A DNA stretch of 64,000 nt from Acidobacteriaceae bacterium (GTDB lineage Bacteria; Acidobacteriota; Terriglobia; Terriglobales; Acidobacteriaceae), in assembly GCA_027449545.1 (NCBI GenBank), contig DAIDLI010000155.1, forward strand, positions 20,270 to 84,269. Direction: 5' to 3'. Of this stretch, positions 8,734-17,224 are shown in pieces. Below the pieces are notes generated by a model that saw nothing but the letters and a program-made list of their open reading frames with translations, did not search any database and was not told where the DNA came from. Each line of letters begins with the position of its first letter. Within the stretch, counting starts at the first letter, position 1. The position numbers were made by a program, and so were the translations under genes.

Positions 8734-9105
8734 TCATCCCCTGCCGCGCCTCGCGGTGAACGGCAACAGCCGCGGAGTCGAAAGCGAGGCTGTAACAAAC
8801 ACCCGCCCCGGCATTTCCGGCAACCGGACGCTGTGCAGAACCTTCGCGTGGCCCACAACGATGCCGCCATGCGGGCCCTCGTGCGGACTCGGCAACATGA
8901 TCCGGATATCCATGCTCTTGCCTGCTTCCAACTCTTGCTCGGTGTGAAACAGAAGCTCAGCCAAACTCATCGTTTCTACCCATCCGTCACGCCAGAGCCT
9001 TTCCCCAAAGATGCGAAACCGCATCGGCGAACTAACCTGAAAGCGAGTCGCGCTGTGCGCTTCTTTCCCCTGCGCCGATTTCTCCGAAAGTGTCATAGTG
9101 GCCAT
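8734..9105 (-). CDS. PilZ-like domain protein
   Basis: 123-residue protein, start ATG at 9103-9105 with GGAG nine nt upstream. The segment RFQVSSPMRFRIFGERLWRDGWVETMSLAELLF followed by MDIRIMLPSPH... and VVGHAKVLHSV has the beta-barrel pattern of small acidobacterial PilZ proteins. The RxxxR and D/NxSxxG c-di-GMP motifs are not intact (TMSLAE in place of the second), so ligand binding is doubtful. It has the same orientation as the exopolysaccharide operon directly downstream and a relative at 10606, suggesting a regulatory or accessory role in polymer production. Confidence 0.6.
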   Translation of the reverse strand: MATMTLSEKSAQGKEAHSATRFQVSSPMRFRIFGERLWRDGWVETMSLAELLFHTEQELEAGKSMDIRIMLPSPHEGPHGGIVVGHAKVLHSVRLPEMPGRVFVTASLSTPRLLPFTARRGRG

Positions 9106-9522
9106 CGCCCATCTCCAGAGTCCAGACTCAACAGCAACTCAATCCAGGGTGCAGATCTGAAGAACTAAAAGTGGACAAACTCTAGCTGTGGAGCCCTTTC
9201 AGCGCAATGGGTACCTGGTATCAGTCACCCTGAGGCAGCTTGGTCCTAGGCCGGTGGGACGGAGAGGGAGAACCAATTCCTGGAACCTCCCTCCTGGCAG
9301 TGCCAATGAGAAGGCGCCCTTTGGAGCCATGGCGTCCGCCGTCCTTTTTTGGGACTCGCCCGGAATCTTGTGCGCGGTGTCACGGCAATCGCACAACATC
9401 CGTGGCTCTATTAGGTGCTAAGCTTGTCGTGCTGAAATGCGACGATGTGGAGGGATGATCGGCCTGCCTGATGGCTTGCTCCGGACTTGGCGAGCGCGAT
9501 TCTTCGCACCGAAAGTTATGTG
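9106..9522. other. Divergent intergenic region, no gene recognised
   Basis: About 420 nt between the divergent PilZ-like and response-regulator genes. It must contain promoters for both directions. GC-rich segments can fold (for instance around 9275-9350, with a CCTTTTTTGGG run), but no known riboswitch consensus could be matched; c-di-GMP-I and glycine riboswitch core motifs were looked for by eye and not found. Confidence 0.4.
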
Positions 9523-10311
9523 ATGGAGATCAGACCGAACTCGGACATCGCCCAGTTCCATTCCCCGTGTGCGGATGGCCCCGGCGACACAGTTCCCCAA
9601 ACCGCGCGCACCACTTCCACTGACGCCCTGGAAGCTGCTACCCTCGCCCAGGATGCGCCCCCCATTCGCGTGCTCATCGCCGCCCACGAAACCATTCACC
9701 GCGAAAGCCTTGCCTTCGTCCTGCAGGCGGGGCACGATTTAGAGGTGGTGGCTTCCTGCGCCGACCTGAAAGCGCTCCTGACCTCTGCCCAGAGCTCCAA
9801 ACCCGACATCTTTCTGCTCGACTCCGGGATGGGCAAAGAAGGTGGTGCCGACACCCTGCGCGCGCTCAAAGAGCTCGGCAATGCCGCCAAGGTAGTTCTG
9901 CTCTGTTCAGCCCTCAGTCGCGAGGAGATGATCGCCCTTCTGCGGCTGGGCGCCCGCGGCCTGGTCCTCAAAAGCGAACCCACCGATACCCTGATTCAGT
10001 GCCTGCATAAAGTCGCACGCGGAGAATACTGGCTCGGCAATACCAGCGTGACCGACCTGATTCAGGAACTGTGTGAAGGCGGCAATGGCAAATCCAAATG
10101 GGGCAACAAATATGGACTGACGGCTCGAGAGATCGAGATCGTCGAGGTCGTCCTTCAGGGCTGTTCCAATCGCGAGATTGCCGCGAGCCTGTCTCTGAGT
10201 GAGCACACCGTGAAACACCATCTCTCCAACATCTTCGATAAGCTTGGGGTCTATAGCCGCCTTGAGCTGGCTCTCTTCGTCGTCAATCACAGCCTCGATT
10301 GCCAGCAGTAG
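9523..10311 (+). CDS. NarL/LuxR-type response regulator with atypical receiver
   Basis: 262 residues from ATG 9523. An N-terminal 45-residue extension precedes a receiver domain (IRVLIAAHETIHRESLAFVLQ...) with a candidate phospho-acceptor Asp in PDIFLLDSGMG, a Ser/Cys at VVLLCSALS and the conserved Lys in GLVLKSEP. The acidic pair usually found after the first strand (DD) is replaced by Ala-His, so magnesium binding and phosphorylation may be weak. The C-terminal LuxR helix-turn-helix is intact (LTAREIEIVEVVLQGCSNREIA...SEHTVKHHLSNIFDKLGV). It is divergent from the exopolysaccharide operon and probably regulates it; no sensor kinase is visible nearby. Confidence 0.85.
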   Translation: MEIRPNSDIAQFHSPCADGPGDTVPQTARTTSTDALEAATLAQDAPPIRVLIAAHETIHRESLAFVLQAGHDLEVVASCADLKALLTSAQSSKPDIFLLDSGMGKEGGADTLRALKELGNAAKVVLLCSALSREEMIALLRLGARGLVLKSEPTDTLIQCLHKVARGEYWLGNTSVTDLIQELCEGGNGKSKWGNKYGLTAREIEIVEVVLQGCSNREIAASLSLSEHTVKHHLSNIFDKLGVYSRLELALFVVNHSLDCQQ

Positions 10312-10354
10312 CGTCGCAACGTACGGATCCCGGGCGGCTCTCCAAGCTGGCAAT

Positions 10355-10384
10355 GCCCCCGTTGGGGCCAGCGGAAAAGACCGC
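10355..10384 (+). other. Tandem small hairpins after the regulator gene
   Basis: GCCCC-CGTT-type hairpin (10355-10368) directly followed by GCGG-AAAAGA-CCGC (10371-10384), 44 nt after the regulator stop. No U-tract follows, so a factor-independent terminator is unlikely; it may be a structured part of the leader of the next gene. Confidence 0.3.
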
Positions 10385-10605
10385 AACTCCCGTCCCCCGG
10401 CTCAAAAGTGCCATGCCTTGCGCTGGAAGTGCTACCCCCCAGGAGCACCATTCGAACCGAAACGGTGTCCAACTTTAGGCCGATGCCTTGAGCACCACCC
10501 GCCTATTGTCGCGGATGACGTTTGCCGCTAGCTTAGCAATCACTCATTCGCAGGTTGCGTCAGCAACGCGCGGGTCCGATTGTTCCTCTCTGTTGCGGTG
10601 CGGGG

Positions 10606-11016
10606 ATGATGGTGAGCTGTATGATCGACGAGCTGCCGAAACGGAAGAAGCGGTCCTGGTGCTACCCCATTCAGGCTTCCCTCGCGTACAGGATTCATGG
10701 CCAGAGGATGTGGCGAAATGGCATCAGCCGAAGCATCAGCGATGCGGGAATTTTGTTCCAGCCGGACGGCGAGCTGAACGAGGGCGTCGAGTTCGAAGCC
10801 CATCTCAGCTTATCTGCAATCACCGACCAGCCGATCTCCATCAGCTTTCAGGCTATGGTCCTGCAATCCCCGCAACAAGGCATGTGCGCCGCCCGCATCT
10901 GTGCCGCTCGGTTATGCCGATCGCACCCGGGTTCGCACCACCCCATCCCCTTGTCTCGTTCAAAATCTGCCGAAGCAGACAGCCTGGGCGGCATACATTT
11001 CGTCGCTTCAGCTTAG
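10606..11016 (+). CDS. PilZ-like domain protein
   Basis: 136 residues from ATG 10606; an in-frame ATG at 10621 is an alternative, and an upstream TTG at 10555 is less likely. The region KRSWCYPIQASLAYRIHGQRMWRNGISRSISDAGILFQPDGELNEGVEFEAHLSL fits the PilZ barrel, with SISDAG close to the D/NxSxxG motif. It resembles the protein at 8734-9105 (RFQV...RLWRDG / RIHGQRMWRNG), so the two look like paralogues flanking the response regulator. The C-terminal tail after residue 100 is Ser/His/Pro-rich and does not look like the paralogue; a late frameshift is possible. Confidence 0.55.
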   Translation: MMVSCMIDELPKRKKRSWCYPIQASLAYRIHGQRMWRNGISRSISDAGILFQPDGELNEGVEFEAHLSLSAITDQPISISFQAMVLQSPQQGMCAARICAARLCRSHPGSHHPIPLSRSKSAEADSLGGIHFVASA

Positions 11017-11085
11017 CCGGATCTTCCGGGCACCCCTGCGCGGTACCGGGTGACGAACCAGGCACCGTCTTGAAGGAGGAAACAC

Positions 11086-11655
11086 ATGACCGATGGGCGC
11101 TTGCCGATCCAAAGCGACGGAAGAGGCTGGTGGGCGGTTTATACCAAACACCAGCATGAGAAGTCCGTGAGTGAAATGTTGTCGGCCAAAGGAGTGGAGG
11201 TGTTCCTGCCGTGGTATCACGCAGAGCGGCGTCGCAGGTCTCGCACCGTAAAGCTCATTCTTCCCTTGTTTCCCGGCTACCTCTTCGTGCGCCAGCAATC
11301 GGAGATGCGCTTGCCCGTCCTGTCGACCCCGGGAGTGTTTCAGATTGTTAGTCAGGGAAGCAGCCTGGGCATCGTTCCTGACGCGGAGATCCAGAATCTA
11401 CAGCGAGCCATCGCCGCCAGGCGCGGCATTGAACCGTATCCGTTCTGCCGGGTCGGCGAACGGGTGCGGATCATCCGTGGGCCCCTCAGCGGACTGGAAG
11501 GCATTCTCGCTTTCCAGAAAGGCCTCTATAGGGTCGTCGTCTCGGTGCAGATGCTCGCCCAGGCGGCGGCCGTGGAAGTTCACGCCTCCGAGATCGCTGC
11601 CGTTCACCGCGGGGCCGATGAAGTCATCCCTCTCCATTCCGCCTCGGTCGGTTGA
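11086..11655 (+). CDS. NusG/RfaH/UpxY-like transcription antiterminator
   Basis: 189 residues behind a strong ribosome-binding site (AAGGAGG, 11071-11077, about 8 nt before the ATG). The NGN domain is clear (GWWAVYTKHQHEKSVSEMLSAKGVEVFLPW... LPLFPGYLFVRQ) and the C-terminal KOW domain reads VGERVRIIRGPLSGLEGIL. Specialised NusG paralogues of this sort (RfaH, LoaP, UpxY) are loaded at polysaccharide operons to prevent early termination. It lies close to, but divergent from, the exopolysaccharide operon whose leader contains an ops-like core. The housekeeping NusG is unlikely, since no secE, L11 or L1 genes are adjacent. Confidence 0.88.
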   Translation: MTDGRLPIQSDGRGWWAVYTKHQHEKSVSEMLSAKGVEVFLPWYHAERRRRSRTVKLILPLFPGYLFVRQQSEMRLPVLSTPGVFQIVSQGSSLGIVPDAEIQNLQRAIAARRGIEPYPFCRVGERVRIIRGPLSGLEGILAFQKGLYRVVVSVQMLAQAAAVEVHASEIAAVHRGADEVIPLHSASVG

Positions 11656-11725
11656 GGTGGCAAGGCCTCCGAAAGCAGATGGGAAAGGAACAAGTTTCCT
11701 CCGATCGATCCCGATACCTTTTGCC

Positions 11726-12856
11726 CTACATAGCCCACGGCATGGGAGCAATCGGAGGAAACGTACTCTGGATCTCATGTCGAATCCCATCTCCTGCGTT
11801 CATGGCCAATGCCAGTTCCGTGACATGCAGCGACCAGCGCGCCGAGAGCCGTGGCTCGCGGCCCTCCTTCACGGCATCTGCCAACTCTGCAACTCCTCTC
11901 CCAAAATCCATCCTCAACTCCCGTGACTTGTCGTATGCAAATCCGTTGCGGCGCACGAGTGGAATTTGTGGCTGCATGTGCAGTAATTCGGCCCTGAGCG
12001 GATGCCTGTCTTGCCAGCATTGCGGCATCCGATGGCGAATATAGACTGGCGAAGCATAATCCCAGCAGTCGGGCGTGGAGAGAACACCGTCATCGCCGAA
12101 CACCCGAAACCGATGGTCCATCGCGGTATACGTGCTGCAGGTGATGCGAGCCACCAACCCACCAGCGAAGCGAATGCATGCAGTTCCAAAGGCGGGCGCA
12201 TAGCTCTCCTGAACCGGTCCAGAATGATCGGCCAGCACTCCGCGCGAGCTGACAATCTCCTGCGCGGGGCCAAAGAACGCCGTCAACCATCCCAAATAAT
12301 ATCCGGCATGTTCAAGTGTGCTGCCGACCTCAAACTCGTCTCGATAGGGCCATGCCGCTCCAGATTTGCTGATCCACTCACGGTAATTCATGAAGAGCTG
12401 CTCTTCGTCGAGCTCCGCATAGACCAGTCGCGGAGTTCCTATACGCCCGGCGCGCAACGCCTTCCAAAGGGTCTGCGCTGTTTCGCCCAACAGGTTGCAG
12501 GGTGCGCCGGCAAGAAGCAAACCCCGCCGCTCGGCGAGCGCTACCAGAGACTGGGCATCCTCCAGGGTCGTGGCTAAGGGCTTTTCGGAATAGACGTGCT
12601 TGCCCGCCTCCAAAGATGCTCTGGAAATTAGATGATGACTGCCGGGATTGGTTAGATTGATAACCAGCTCCACTGCCGGGTCATTCAGTAACTCGTCCAT
12701 ACAGCGATATCTTCGTAAATGATAAAACAATGAGAATTGATCTAAACGAGCGGTGTCCCTGTCATATACACCTGTTATTTTCAGCATAGGATGATTTCTA
12801 AATGTCTGTAGGTAAAGATCTGCGACAAATCCGCATCCTATAAGTGCAGTGCGCAT
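11726..12856 (-). CDS. Gfo/Idh/MocA family oxidoreductase
   Basis: The start used is ATG at 12854-12856 (MRTALIGCGFVADLYL), preceded by GAGGTGGGG; a longer frame exists upstream but lacks a signal. The 376-residue product has the Rossmann motif GCGFVA, the EKP signature in VYSEKPLATTLEDA and a C-terminal beta domain of the Gfo/Idh/MocA_C type with the conserved DEFEVGSTLEHAGYYLGWL. Predicted cytoplasmic NAD(P)-dependent sugar or sugar-nucleotide oxidoreductase. Convergent with the NusG-like gene, divergent from the beta-helix protein gene. Substrate unknown; polysaccharide context suggests sugar-nucleotide chemistry. Confidence 0.88.
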   Translation of the reverse strand: MRTALIGCGFVADLYLQTFRNHPMLKITGVYDRDTARLDQFSLFYHLRRYRCMDELLNDPAVELVINLTNPGSHHLISRASLEAGKHVYSEKPLATTLEDAQSLVALAERRGLLLAGAPCNLLGETAQTLWKALRAGRIGTPRLVYAELDEEQLFMNYREWISKSGAAWPYRDEFEVGSTLEHAGYYLGWLTAFFGPAQEIVSSRGVLADHSGPVQESYAPAFGTACIRFAGGLVARITCSTYTAMDHRFRVFGDDGVLSTPDCWDYASPVYIRHRMPQCWQDRHPLRAELLHMQPQIPLVRRNGFAYDKSRELRMDFGRGVAELADAVKEGREPRLSARWSLHVTELALAMNAGDGIRHEIQSTFPPIAPMPWAM

Positions 12857-13045
12857 CACATCCCCACCTCGACGTCGGATGTTTGGCGTGAATACTAGCA
12901 CGCTTTCGCCTCCTCTGCTGTGCCATCCGTCCTGAATCCATGCTCGTTCCCGCCGAAAAATGTGCGGTTCTCAAAAACCGCACCCCGTGCGGAATCTCTC
13001 CTCTCGTGCCCCGACGATAAAATGGCACCAAAAGATGCTATCCCT

Positions 13046-13064
13046 TGGGTACCAATTGGTCCCA
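13046..13064. promoter_or_regulatory. Palindrome ACCAATTGGT in divergent promoter region
   Basis: A perfect ten-base palindrome ACCAATTGGT (13051-13060) with extended flanks TGGG(T)...CCCA lies in the 296-nt region between the divergent oxidoreductase and beta-helix genes. The left part also reads TTGG-GTA-CCAA. Such TTGG/CCAA dyads resemble GntR-family (FadR/UxuR type) operators, but no regulator gene is adjacent. A near copy (ATCAATTGGTC on the minus strand) occurs at 17150-17160 after the GT2 gene. Confidence 0.35.
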
Positions 13065-13152
13065 TAAGCTGATAACATACGCGCAGCTAATTCCCTAAGG
13101 TGCGGATAGTTAGTTTCCCGCCGCGAAAATTTAATGCCTGAAAGGATATCCA

Positions 13153-16100
13153 ATGAGGAAATCCCTCCCCCTCCTGGTTCCCTCAATCCGTGCTGCCTCT
13201 TCGGAAGTACATCCATTTCATCCAAAGATGGTGTATTGTTTACCTGCATTAGGTAAATTTTTCGCTGCCGCGCGATCGAGATCAGCGATGCTCACTCTGC
13301 TGCTCAGCTCGGCTTTACTTCTCACCTCCTCCCTGATGGGACTCGGAGGTTGCGCGTTACCGGTGGGCACAGTGCAGTTCCCGGTTCCGGTGGCGCTCAC
13401 TTGCAGTCAATCGGCGTTGTCTGCTCCTGGTTCAGATGCCTGCAGCATCACTTTGAGCGGACCAGCCCCGAGCGGAGGGGTTAGTCTGAATCTTTCGAGC
13501 AGTAGCTCCGCAGTGTTAGTGCCAGCCTCAGCCACAGTTCCAGCAAACGCAGAGAGCGTCGGCTTCACTGTTAAAGTCTCTTCGGCGGCCTCCCCTGGAG
13601 TGGTCACAGTGACCGCTGCCGCCAATGGAGACAAGGTTGCAACCTCCATCAAGGTCAATGCTGTTGCTACTGCTCCTCCCCCTCCAAGCTTGGCCGGTGT
13701 TGCCTGCGCTCAGGCCTCTGTGACTGCACCGGCGGCTGTTGCTTGTACTGTTTCCCTCAGTGGCGCGGCGCCGGCAGGCGGGTCGAACGTACAACTCACA
13801 AGCTCTGAAGCCGCAGTTTCCGTCCCCGCTTCGGTGACAGTCGCCGCTGGCGCGCAAAGTGTTTCCTTTATTGCAACTGTCGGCTCCACCGCCGCAGCCG
13901 GAACTGCCACCATTACAGCGGCTTTGAACAACCTCACCAAGTCTACTTCCTTGCAAATCGTAGCGGCTGCTCCAGCTGCGACGCTGAGCTCTCTGTCCTG
14001 CGCCCAGGCTTCCGTGAATCCATCAAGTACCGACACCTGCGCTGCGCAGCTCAGCGGCGCGGCACCCTCGGGAGGAGTCGTGATCCAGCTTCACAGCAGC
14101 AGTTCTGCTGTGACCCTTCCGGCTTCAGCCACGGTAGCGGCCGGCGCGACAAGCGTTACCTTCGTCGCTAACATTGCGTCATCTGCCCCTGCTGGCACGG
14201 TGACGCTCACTGCATCGCTCAACGGTGTAACGAAGTCGACGTCGCTTCAAGTAATAGCGGCAGCATCTGCGTTGTCTGTGAGTCCATCAAGTCTCAGCTT
14301 CGGCAATGTGACGGACGGCAAGACCTCGACTCAGACGGTAACCGTCTCGAACTCCGGCAGCAGTGCGGTCCTGGTGAATTCCGCAAGCGCAGCCGGCAGC
14401 GGCTTTACGCTTGCCGCTGTGTCTTTACCTGTCACCTTGAATGCCGGGCAGAGCCTCATCCTTACTGTTCAATTCAGTCCTGCAACTGCTGGCGCTGCCA
14501 GCGGCAGCCTGCAAATTGGCAGCAATTCTTCCGTCACTCCCAACCTCTCCGTAGCGCTTTCGGGAACAGGTGTCGCGCCCTCATCGGTGGCGGTGACACT
14601 GACACCCTCGAGCGTCTCCACGGTGGTGAATTCGACGCAGCAGTTCACAGCCTCCGTCACGGGCACAACCAACACCGCTGTCACCTGGTCGCTCTCGGGC
14701 TCGGGCTGCAGTGGGTCGTCGTGTGGATCGATCTCGCAGACCGGCCTCTATACAGCGCCGAATGCAGCGCCATCACCCGCCAACGTCACCGTAACGGCCA
14801 CCAGTCAACAAGACACCACCAAGCAGGCATCAGCAACCGTCCAGATTGTGGCGAGTACCGGAAAGGTATACTACATTGCTCCAGCCTCGGCGGGTGGCAG
14901 TGACTCAAATGATGGTCTGACGGCAAGCACGCCCTGGCTCACCCCACAACACTCCGTCAACTGCGGCGACGTCTTGCGGGCGGAACCAGGAACCTATTCC
15001 GCCAGCAGCTTCAATAACGGCCAGTGGGGATCGGTGAGCTGCCCGGCCGGAAACAATGTTGCGTGGGTGATGTGTACTACGCCCTTTGGATGCACCGTAT
15101 CCGGCGGCATCTACATTAGCGCCAGCTATTGGGGATTACAGGGATTCCAGATTTCGACGAGCAGTGGAACCTGTGTCAACGTAGCGCCCAACTTCAACGG
15201 AAATCGAGTTGAGGTACATCACATCATCGTCGCAAACAACATTGTCGGCCCATGTGGGTTCGATGGTATCGGGTCGGTCAGCGGCTATGGTACCAATCCC
15301 ACCATAGGCGCGGACTATCTCGCCTATCTGGGGAACATCGCATACAATACCGGAGGAAATTCCTCCACCTGCGCTGCAGCTCTGAGTTTCTGGGTACCCA
15401 TCCCCTACGATACCCAGGCTGGAACGCACCTCTATATGTCCGGAAACTTCACCTGGGGCAATACCAGTAACTGCGGCGACGGCGAAGGCATTATCTTTGA
15501 TACCTTCGATGGCGTGGAAGGATCTTCGACCCAGCCTCCCTACGCATATCAAGCCGTTGCAGAGAATAACTTGTCTGTGTTCAACGACGGTCCAGGAATT
15601 CAGGTCGACCTGAACCAGAACGGCTCTGGAGCGCATGCGCCGATCTACTTCATGCAGAACACCAGCGCCTATAACTGCCTGGGTCCGTCCAGCGCCACCT
15701 ACTGTGCGGAGATCGTTCTCGGAACCACCGTCAACGCCAACGCCAGTAATAACCTCGTGGTTGCGCCTACGCAGTACGCCTTCGGTGGGGGGAGCGTCAC
15801 CCACTACGGCTCCGCTGCCATCTATGCCCCAAGCAGCACCAATCAGATCTCCAACGAGTTCGCGTATAGCCCCTACGGCTTTGGCGTGGGCAGCGTTGGC
15901 AGCCCTGGCTTCGCGCCTGGTACCGGGAACATCACAGCCACGGACCCGCTGTTGGCCGGCCCGGCAGATCCGGGCACGCCGAGTTGCAGCGGTTATGCCA
16001 CGACAACAGCATGCATGGCGAAGGTCATTGCGAACTTCGCCCCCACCGCCTCGGCAGCTAGCAGCTATGGATACCAGATGCCGAGCAGTACTCCGGTCAA

Positions 16101-16179
16101 GAACGCCTACTACCCGCAGTGGCTATGCAGCGTAAGTGATCTGCCCGCAGGCATCGTCACGCCGGGCTGCGCTCCATAG
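13153..16179 (+). CDS. Large secreted or lipoprotein: Ig-like repeats plus right-handed beta-helix
   Basis: 1008 residues from ATG 13153, which has AAAGGA at ideal distance; starts at 13228 or 13288 are possible and would place the lipobox better (hydrophobic run, then GLGGC with Cys67). After it come three homologous repeats of about 95 residues (roughly 75-370, each with C[AS]QxxV/L, APxGG and V/ATVxAxAxSVxF), an ASPM/choice-of-anchor-D-like module (about 375-475, LSFGNVTDGKTSTQTVTVSNSGS), a Big_2-type Ig domain (about 478-570) and a beta-helix domain beginning KVYYIAPASAGGSDSNDGLT, as in DUF1565/pectate-lyase-like proteins. Probably a cell-surface carbohydrate-binding or degrading protein. 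Very Ser/Ala/Thr rich. Confidence 0.8.
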   Translation: MRKSLPLLVPSIRAASSEVHPFHPKMVYCLPALGKFFAAARSRSAMLTLLLSSALLLTSSLMGLGGCALPVGTVQFPVPVALTCSQSALSAPGSDACSITLSGPAPSGGVSLNLSSSSSAVLVPASATVPANAESVGFTVKVSSAASPGVVTVTAAANGDKVATSIKVNAVATAPPPPSLAGVACAQASVTAPAAVACTVSLSGAAPAGGSNVQLTSSEAAVSVPASVTVAAGAQSVSFIATVGSTAAAGTATITAALNNLTKSTSLQIVAAAPAATLSSLSCAQASVNPSSTDTCAAQLSGAAPSGGVVIQLHSSSSAVTLPASATVAAGATSVTFVANIASSAPAGTVTLTASLNGVTKSTSLQVIAAASALSVSPSSLSFGNVTDGKTSTQTVTVSNSGSSAVLVNSASAAGSGFTLAAVSLPVTLNAGQSLILTVQFSPATAGAASGSLQIGSNSSVTPNLSVALSGTGVAPSSVAVTLTPSSVSTVVNSTQQFTASVTGTTNTAVTWSLSGSGCSGSSCGSISQTGLYTAPNAAPSPANVTVTATSQQDTTKQASATVQIVASTGKVYYIAPASAGGSDSNDGLTASTPWLTPQHSVNCGDVLRAEPGTYSASSFNNGQWGSVSCPAGNNVAWVMCTTPFGCTVSGGIYISASYWGLQGFQISTSSGTCVNVAPNFNGNRVEVHHIIVANNIVGPCGFDGIGSVSGYGTNPTIGADYLAYLGNIAYNTGGNSSTCAAALSFWVPIPYDTQAGTHLYMSGNFTWGNTSNCGDGEGIIFDTFDGVEGSSTQPPYAYQAVAENNLSVFNDGPGIQVDLNQNGSGAHAPIYFMQNTSAYNCLGPSSATYCAEIVLGTTVNANASNNLVVAPTQYAFGGGSVTHYGSAAIYAPSSTNQISNEFAYSPYGFGVGSVGSPGFAPGTGNITATDPLLAGPADPGTPSCSGYATTTACMAKVIANFAPTASAASSYGYQMPSSTPVKNAYYPQWLCSVSDLPAGIVTPGCAP

Positions 16180-16196
16180 CATGCTCGAAAGAGGGA

Positions 16197-16229
16197 AGGC
16201 CGGCGTCGCTGCTCGCAGGATGCCGGCCT
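16197..16229 (+). terminator. GC-rich hairpin after beta-helix protein gene
   Basis: AGGCCGGC (16197-16204) pairs with GCCGGCCT (16222-16229) around a 17-nt loop, 18 nt after the stop codon. No U-run follows, so it may attenuate rather than terminate before the GT2 gene. Confidence 0.4.
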
Positions 16230-16269
16230 GTTCCCAACTGGGCCCTCAGAGCCAGGGGGTACAAACACG

Positions 16270-17106
16270 ATGATCAATAGAAAGAAGATCGTGGTAGTGC
16301 TCCCGGCTTATAACGCGGAGAAGACACTAGAACGTACCTTCCGCGAAATTCCTCCCTCAGTCGATGGCATCATTCTGGTGGATGACGCAAGCACGGACGA
16401 TACCGCCGGATTGGCGCGGCGGTTGCAGCTTCACGTGCTCGTGCACGAGCGCAACCGCGGCTACGGAGGCAATCAGAAAACCTGTTATCGAGCGGCGCTG
16501 AGAGCTGGTGCTGATGTCGTAGTCATGCTTCACCCCGATTATCAATATCCGCCCCTCCTGGTTGAACCAATGGCGACAATGATTGCATTCGGCTTGTACG
16601 ACGTCGTTCTCGGCTCCCGAATCCTGGGAGGCGGCGCGCTGCGCGGTGGCATGCCGCCACACAAATACCTTTTCAATCGGGCACTTACTCTTGTACAGAA
16701 CCTGGCGCTCGGCGCAAAGCTCAGTGAGTACCACACCGGGCTTCGGGCCTACAGCCGCGAACTGTTGCAGTCACTCCCCCTGGATGCGAACTCGGATAAT
16801 TTTGTCTTTGACAATCAAATGTTGGCGCAGTGTATCTATCGGGGGGCGCGCATCGGTGAAATCTCATGCCCCACCCACTACTTCCCTGAAGCGTCGACTA
16901 TCGACTTTTGGCAGAGTACGGTCTACGGGATCGGCGTGCTGAAAACTACCGCCAGCTTCCTCGCCGCCCGCTTCGGACTGTCCAGGTCACCTGTTTTTGA
17001 TTCTGCTTTATTGCCGCAGCGGGTAGACCCTGCTGCCGTTTCATCTAGACTCATCGGGAATCGTCCAGAAGAACATCGCACAGCCCGCAATGCTTCCCCG
17101 AGCTAA
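16270..17106 (+). CDS. Glycosyltransferase family 2, DPM1-like
   Basis: 278 residues from ATG 16270 with a GGGGG-type site upstream. It begins RKKIVVVLPAYNAEKTLERTFREIPPS and has VDDASTDDT, RNRGYGGNQKTCYRAAL and MLHPDYQYPP, as in polyprenyl-phosphate sugar synthases (DPM1-like GT2). The C-terminal STIDFWQSTVYGIGVLKTTASFLAARFGL is typical of the subset that lacks C-terminal membrane helices. Likely transfers a sugar to a polyprenyl phosphate or to a glycan intermediate. It forms a two-gene unit with the beta-helix protein and ends at the bidirectional terminator. Confidence 0.88.
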   Translation: MINRKKIVVVLPAYNAEKTLERTFREIPPSVDGIILVDDASTDDTAGLARRLQLHVLVHERNRGYGGNQKTCYRAALRAGADVVVMLHPDYQYPPLLVEPMATMIAFGLYDVVLGSRILGGGALRGGMPPHKYLFNRALTLVQNLALGAKLSEYHTGLRAYSRELLQSLPLDANSDNFVFDNQMLAQCIYRGARIGEISCPTHYFPEASTIDFWQSTVYGIGVLKTTASFLAARFGLSRSPVFDSALLPQRVDPAAVSSRLIGNRPEEHRTARNASPS

Positions 17107-17163
17107 CGATCGCACGGGGGCATCTGTGGTACCGGAAGTGTGTCCCACGACCAATTGATACCA

Positions 17164-17197
17164 AATAAGTGAGCCCGCTTTCGCGGGCTCGCTTATT
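17164..17197. terminator. Bidirectional rho-independent terminator
   Basis: AATAAG-T-GAGCCCGC, loop TTTC, GCGGGCTC-G-CTTATT: a 14-pair stem with one mismatch, placed between the convergent GT2 gene (ends 17106) and receptor gene (ends 17225). The flanks are AT-rich on both sides, so it can act in both directions. Confidence 0.85.
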
Positions 17198-17224
17198 GCT
17201 TCTCTTCAGTTAGATTGATCCAAC

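Noticed and set aside
9106..9522. Possible riboswitch in the divergent region
   Set aside because: Foldable GC-rich segments exist, but the cores of c-di-GMP-I (GCAAACC...GACGCAAAG) and glycine riboswitches are not present.
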